This document shows, one piece after another, positions 20,726 to 24,468 of a stretch of 24,468 bases of DNA; position 1 is the first letter of the stretch, and the number at the start of each line of letters is the position of its first letter. The position numbers and the translations under genes are program-made. Origin of the DNA: Saprolegnia diclina VS20 (taxonomy: Eukaryota; Oomycota; Saprolegniomycetes; Saprolegniales; Saprolegniaceae). The DNA lies in NCBI RefSeq assembly GCF_000281045.1, contig NW_008246152.1, forward strand, positions 153,847-178,314. The letters are read 5' to 3'. A model generated the notes under the pieces. That model was not told the DNA's origin and did no database searches. It was given only the letters and a program-made list of their open reading frames with translations.

Positions 20726-20980
20726 ATGTCGGACAACCTCGCCAACGCCTCCCTACCGCTGCCTCTCGTCCTCCTCCTGGACGTAGCGTCGCAGCTCGCG
20801 TCGGCCGTCGCCTTGGTGCTTATCTGCATCATGGCCATCAACGCACCGATCATTGCCGTCTTATGTTTTGTCGGCCTCTCGATTGCCAGTGCGCTCTGCG
20901 ACCCCGAGACGACCTCTTTGGCGGTTGCGGCGCTCGAGCGCCTCTTGCATACCCAAGCGCCGCTACTGCAACTGCTCTGA
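20726..20980 (+). CDS. Small hydrophobic (membrane) protein, unknown
   Basis: An 84-aa open frame with no intron, family not recognised. Residues 1-10 are polar, then about 11-58 are almost continuously hydrophobic (Leu, Val, Ile, Ala), enough for two membrane-spanning helices. Within them are isolated Asp and Gln residues, near DVASQLAS and before the IMAINAPII segment. The last 25 residues are amphipathic and Leu-rich. Codon use is GC-rich like neighbouring real genes, which is why I prefer this frame to a longer overlapping one (20515-21033) whose product is Arg/Pro-rich and irregular. CCAAT words lie 130-250 nt upstream. Function unknown; existence moderately likely. Confidence 0.5.
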   Translation: MSDNLANASLPLPLVLLLDVASQLASAVALVLICIMAINAPIIAVLCFVGLSIASALCDPETTSLAVAALERLLHTQAPLLQLL

Positions 20981-21668
20981 AGCGACCTCCTCGCTGCGGA
21001 CTCTTATTTATCTCATCCTTCGCGACTTGCTAATATACATATAATACGTATAACCCTCATATGACGGACAATGCACGGCTTCGAACCCAACGACAAGAAA
21101 GCTACGCGTTTGTGCTGTAAACGTCTAGCCAATATCGACTTGCTCATGTGTGCCAGTCGGATTGATTGACCAGTGATCCAGACAATCTCATTATCAAAAA
21201 GCCAAAGAATTGCTCAAGTCCCACCGCGTACAATTACAGGAGACGCTTGGAAGAGCTCTGCCCATGTCCTTGCCATTTCGACTCTCATACCCTCGAATGA
21301 GATCAACGGTTTAGAACCATCGCCGTCGCCTCTGCGCTTGTACAATGAGGTGGCATCTGCGTGGCGCACGGAACGCGCCAGGTTCATACATGTAGCTGGT
21401 TAATCCATCAGCAACAATGAGTCGCCAGAACCCTATACACACCGAGCAATGCAGGGCAGTCGCAAAGCCGAGTACCGTCGTTTGGAGACGCCACGAAAGA
21501 ACGTTCTAGCCACCGGATCGAGTCGAGTTTAGCCGAAGCCGCAAGCGCTTAGCTCAAGGTGGAGCGTCTCGCCCACATCGCGCTTCGTTCGCAACGGCCA
21601 AGATGTTGCTATAGCAGTCGAGATGCGGTCCATAATGCAGAATGGTGGTGTATTGAAGAATAGGGTGT
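20981..21668. other. Intergenic region between convergent genes
   Basis: About 690 bp between the small hydrophobic gene and the sterol desaturase, whose 3' ends face each other. The left part is AT-rich (about 21005-21055). No open frame longer than 76 codons is present and none resembles a family I know. A tRNA-like B-box at 21080 was examined and rejected. Confidence 0.6.
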
Positions 21669-22559
21669 TTACGCGGCCTTGGCCTTCATCTTCTTGACGT
21701 CGTCGAGGGGGCCGGTGCCCGTGAACGGACTCGGTTCGCGGTACGAGCCACCAAGATGGTCCCAGAGCGTAAAATATTGGCCATAGTTGACCGTAAAAAA
21801 CAAGTGGTGGTCCGTGTGGTGCGCGGCGCCGTTGACGATCTTCTCAAACCACCACGGCATCTTGTCCATGACAAAGTCACCGTCATGGATCGAGATGGTC
21901 CAAAAGTTGACAAGCACAAAGAGGCCCAGATACACGACTAGAATGTGTGCAATGTGAGAAATCCAGATAGCACAAGATCTGGTCGACATACCTTTTTGAA
22001 GCGGCATCAGAAAGATGAAAATGTGGTACGGCGTCGACTGGAGAAAGCCGTCGAGCGGGTCGAACGCATGGCTCGCAAACGGCGACGGCACGAGCCACTT
22101 GTGGTGCAGCTTGTGGACGTGCTTGTAGATGAGCGGGTGGTGCAGCCAGCGGTGGATCCAGTAGATGGCCATGTCGTTGAACATCATAAAACAAAAGATG
22201 CTGAATGCAAGGTACGGGTAACCATACTCGTCGAGGTCGTCGTAGAGGAAGCTGTAGCCGCGCACTTCGGCGAGGAAGACGGGCAGCGTCAATAGCGTCA
22301 TGACCGGAATCGCCGAGCACGACACCTTCATCTCGAGCCAGATCTGATTTTTCAGAAACTTGGGGTGCTTCATGTACTCCTTGTCGTACACAAAGTGGTA
22401 GCTCAGCGTCGCAAAGCTTAGGTAGAGGACGTAGCCGCCGAGCATCGTGATGAAGAAGAGCGAGATGGCTTGGCGGTAGACGTCGTCGGCCGGCCATGAC
22501 GCCGGGTACACGTGCGGCGTGAGGACGTACTCGTCCGCGGCCGCGAGCACCAAGTCCAT
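21669..22559 (-). CDS. Sterol C-5 desaturase (ERG3/SC5D-like)
   Basis: This is an ER-membrane di-iron enzyme introducing the C5-C6 double bond of Delta7 sterols, a late step of the pathway begun by the cyclase at 226-3210. Two exons, 22559-21992 and 21937-21669, give 837 nt (278 aa), close to the usual length. The three histidine clusters of the fatty acid hydroxylase superfamily are present: HRWLHH (136-141), HKLHH (149-153) and HTDHH (230-234). ERG3-typical text follows: PFASHAFDPLDG, PLQK, NFWTISIHDGDF, NYGQYFTLWDHLGGSYREP. Hydrophobic spans lie near 30-50, 82-97, 115-130 and 176-205. The intron 21991-21938 (GTATGT...TAG) is 54 nt and stop-free, so it can be read through as 18 extra residues. 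Splicing restores the family consensus PLQK-x-x-YLGLF, so I treat it as an intron. The C-terminus is Lys/Ala-rich, possibly an ER-retrieval tail. Confidence 0.94.
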   Translation of the reverse strand: MDLVLAAADEYVLTPHVYPASWPADDVYRQAISLFFITMLGGYVLYLSFATLSYHFVYDKEYMKHPKFLKNQIWLEMKVSCSAIPVMTLLTLPVFLAEVRGYSFLYDDLDEYGYPYLAFSIFCFMMFNDMAIYWIHRWLHHPLIYKHVHKLHHKWLVPSPFASHAFDPLDGFLQSTPYHIFIFLMPLQKGMSTRSCAIWISHIAHILVVYLGLFVLVNFWTISIHDGDFVMDKMPWWFEKIVNGAAHHTDHHLFFTVNYGQYFTLWDHLGGSYREPSPFTGTGPLDDVKKMKAKAA

Positions 22560-23781
22560 ATTGCTGCTGCTGGAATATCGACAAGTGAGGAAGGCGTCGA
22601 AGGACCTCAGCAGATGTAAACACTGCCGATTACTGGCGCTGCCTTTCTACCAATCACAAGCATTCGCGTTGGAATTATAGCCAATCCACGACGCGTATTG
22701 GAACGCCCGTCCAAAACGATCTGGCTTTTTGACCAATGGCAAAAGACCTGGCTTGTTTTTGCAGCGCTTGACGACGGCGCTGGTCCATGCTACCATCGGC
22801 CGGGCGGAGAGTGACTGCAAGGACATGGACGACGACGACGAGGCAGCGCATCCTCTCGTCGATGGACGTCCATCGAGGTACGAGCGGCCGTCATTGCAGT
22901 GTCTGCAGCGTATGGCAATGGCGCCTCAGACCACATAGCGATCACGTTGAAGCGAGCGGCAAGTCGGTGACAGCACGTTCAAGTGGTTTCGCTGCATAGC
23001 AACACGCATGGCGTCAGCGATCGACAGAGAGGAAGCGACTGCGCCCTTTGGTACTCGTAGATCGCGAACGGTGGTGGGCGAAACGCTGCGTAGCCACGTG
23101 GGCGAGAGCTGATGCCATACGACTAGTGTTATGCGTTTGCTGCTGCAACAAAGCGCTATGGCCTTGGGGTCTACCAAGGGTCCAAGCATTGGATCCACGT
23201 AGCAGCTCGTTTCCATGCTTCGTCGTCGTCCAAACGAGTGTGTTTATGGTGTTTACGCAGGCGAATTGTGGTGTCGACCCACATGTCCCGCAACCTACAG
23301 TCGTGTCTATACAGGCGCGGAGCTTGACACGAAGAAGACTGCCAGGACCAGTCCAAAGCGCATTGCAAATGGCACAGCAACCACAAGTACCAGCGAGGAG
23401 CTTGTGACCAAGCAAGTAATACAGGTAGTCCCTTGCTCGCGCCTTCGTGGGAGTGAGAAGTAATCGGGTTGCATCGTCGTCCATGCGGCAAGTCTATTGC
23501 CGCTCGACTTGTCCCGGTACTGCGACCTACGGTGGCAACGAGGTGGAGTCATTTTGAAAACAATAAGGATTGAGCGCGGCCCCAGCTTTACGTACACGTA
23601 GCTCACCAGTGTCTACTGTGCTCGACTTTGAAGCCAGCAGCTTCCCTCTCTGACGAAAGCGAAGCGATAGCGCAGGCCGGCACACTGGTCTCGCGGCGCC
23701 ACGAGATGCGCACCAGAACGAAGTGATCGTACCACTAGCACTAGGATTTACAAGTGTACTAGTATTGGTTTAGTAAGCTGA
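22560..23781. other. Intergenic region upstream of the sterol desaturase, no firm gene
   Basis: About 1.2 kb. CCAAT or ATTGG words at 22650, 22681, 22698 and 22733 lie 91-178 nt before the desaturase ATG and are candidate promoter elements. Two coding candidates were weighed: a plus-strand chain starting at 22827 (MDDDDEAAHPLVDGRPS, then small exons to about 23130) and a Cys-rich minus-strand frame 23484-23014 (156 codons). They overlap on opposite strands, neither resembles a known family, and I do not call either. Confidence 0.5.
22650..22737 (-). promoter_or_regulatory. CCAAT-box cluster upstream of the sterol desaturase
   Basis: CCAAT at 22650-22654, 22681-22685 and 22733-22737, plus ATTGG at 22698-22702, lie upstream of the minus-strand start at 22559. 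Four copies within 90 bp are more than chance would usually give. The regulatory role is inferred. Confidence 0.4.
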
Positions 23782-24468
23782 CTAGGGATCGGTAGGAAAG
23801 CACGGCGTCATCTTGAGGTCTGGGAACGCGTCCATGCCGTTCATGGCCTTGAGAAACGGTGCGTTCACCGAGCGCCAGTCCTTGTTGAGGAGACCTTCAA
23901 TGTAGTTGCCCGGCGTGTCCATCGGGTTGTACTGGTACGCGGACTCGGGGTTGAGACACCACATATACCCCCCGGCATAGCTCTCGCTCACCATGGTCTT
24001 GATCGTGTACTCGGAGCAGCGCTGGGTCGTCTTCTTCGGGTGCAGATCCTGCGTGTAGAGGCCGCCAAACTCGCCAAGGACCACCGCGGGCCCCTTGCCG
24101 TCGTTGAGGTAGCCAAACATGTGGTGCATGGTCTTCCCGACGCGGCCCAAGAGCTTCTCGTCGTCGAGCTCCGTGTAGTTGGTGATTGCGTTGTTCGGAA
24201 GCGTCTTGCCGCCGCCCACGAGGTAAATTTGCGGAAACACCGCCGGGTTGTAGTAGTGCGGCGCGTACACGAGCTTGTTGGCGGTCGGAAGGACGACCGG
24301 GTAGTCGCCGGCCTTTTGGAGGCCGCCGCCATACCAGTCGTAGTAGCCAAATTCTTGACCGTCGAGCACGACCGTGTGCTGGGCGTTGACGCCTTCGACA
24401 AAGACGAGCCACTTCGGACAGCCCTTGAGAATGCGCGCGCCAATGAGCTCGGCGCCGAGCTTGAAGTC
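23782..24468 (-). CDS. GH5 cellulase-like glycoside hydrolase (5'-partial)
   Basis: The C-terminal 228 residues of a protein whose start lies beyond the right edge; the frame is open to base 24468. The pattern is that of glycoside hydrolase family 5 (clan GH-A), which cleaves beta-1,4-glucans and related polysaccharides. Visible are WLVFVEGVN (late core strand), LVYAPHYYNP (the conserved His-Tyr of the active site), and VVLGEFGGL carrying the probable catalytic nucleophile Glu. YMWCLNPES with a conserved Trp follows. The acid/base NEP motif would be upstream, outside the window. The cysteines suggest a secreted protein; a signal peptide cannot be seen. In oomycetes such enzymes remodel the cellulose-containing cell wall or attack plant walls. 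No intron is visible in this part. Substrate and subfamily are not resolved. Confidence 0.88.
   Translation of the reverse strand, partial: DFKLGAELIGARILKGCPKWLVFVEGVNAQHTVVLDGQEFGYYDWYGGGLQKAGDYPVVLPTANKLVYAPHYYNPAVFPQIYLVGGGKTLPNNAITNYTELDDEKLLGRVGKTMHHMFGYLNDGKGPAVVLGEFGGLYTQDLHPKKTTQRCSEYTIKTMVSESYAGGYMWCLNPESAYQYNPMDTPGNYIEGLLNKDWRSVNAPFLKAMNGMDAFPDLKMTPCFPTDP

Noticed and set aside
20515-21033. 172-codon plus-strand open frame
   Set aside because: Overlaps the 84-aa hydrophobic frame; the product is Arg/Pro/Cys-rich with no pattern, so the shorter frame is preferred.
21050-21130. tRNA-like B-box (GGGTTCGAAGCC on the minus strand)
   Set aside because: The flanking bases cannot form a T-stem and no acceptor or anticodon stem could be found.

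Overview
This window is nuclear DNA of a eukaryote, most likely an oomycete of the Saprolegniales (Saprolegnia, Aphanomyces or Achlya type; I cannot resolve the genus). Genes are compact and GC-rich. They are interrupted by many small introns of about 40-65 nt, mostly with GTACG-type donors and TAG acceptors. The window carries two sterol-biosynthesis genes; established knowledge is that Saprolegniales make sterols while Phytophthora and other Peronosporales have largely lost the pathway. I rebuilt every multi-exon gene by hand. Each gene's exon lengths sum to a whole number of codons, which is the main internal check on the models.

Layout, left to right: an oxidosqualene cyclase with 12 exons (226-3210, +); a small PX-domain protein (4284-5006, +); a probable mitochondrial RAP-domain protein with an N-terminal double-CxxC zinc module (5816-8227, +); an NTF2/SnoaL-like protein (8827-9544, +); an AGFG/AGD14-type ArfGAP-fold protein (9994-11329, -); a NEDD1/GCP-WD homologue (12098-14001, +); a proteasome assembly chaperone 1 homologue (14050-15002, -); the Dna2 nuclease-helicase (15353-19825, +); a small hydrophobic protein (20726-20980, +); a sterol C-5 desaturase (21669-22559, -); and the C-terminal part of a GH5 cellulase-like glycoside hydrolase that runs off the right edge (23782-24468, -).

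Functionally this is mostly a housekeeping neighbourhood: sterol synthesis (cyclase and C-5 desaturase, about 18 kb apart), gamma-tubulin recruitment (NEDD1), proteasome assembly (PAC1), Okazaki-fragment and end processing (Dna2), organellar RNA metabolism (RAP), and vesicle or endosome proteins (PX, ArfGAP-like). ArfGAP-like/NEDD1 and PAC1/Dna2 are divergent pairs that probably share promoter regions; NEDD1/PAC1 are convergent with only 48 bp between their stops. CCAAT boxes sit shortly upstream of several start codons.

The most interesting observations are: (1) the cyclase carries Asn and Val at the two positions that, when engineered together into plant cycloartenol synthase, turn it into a lanosterol synthase; (2) the RAP protein appears fused to a zinc module; (3) the ArfGAP-like protein has Gln where the catalytic Arg should be; (4) doublets of GTATCAA recur in several introns. 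I found no prokaryotic-type system, CRISPR array, tRNA or intact transposon.
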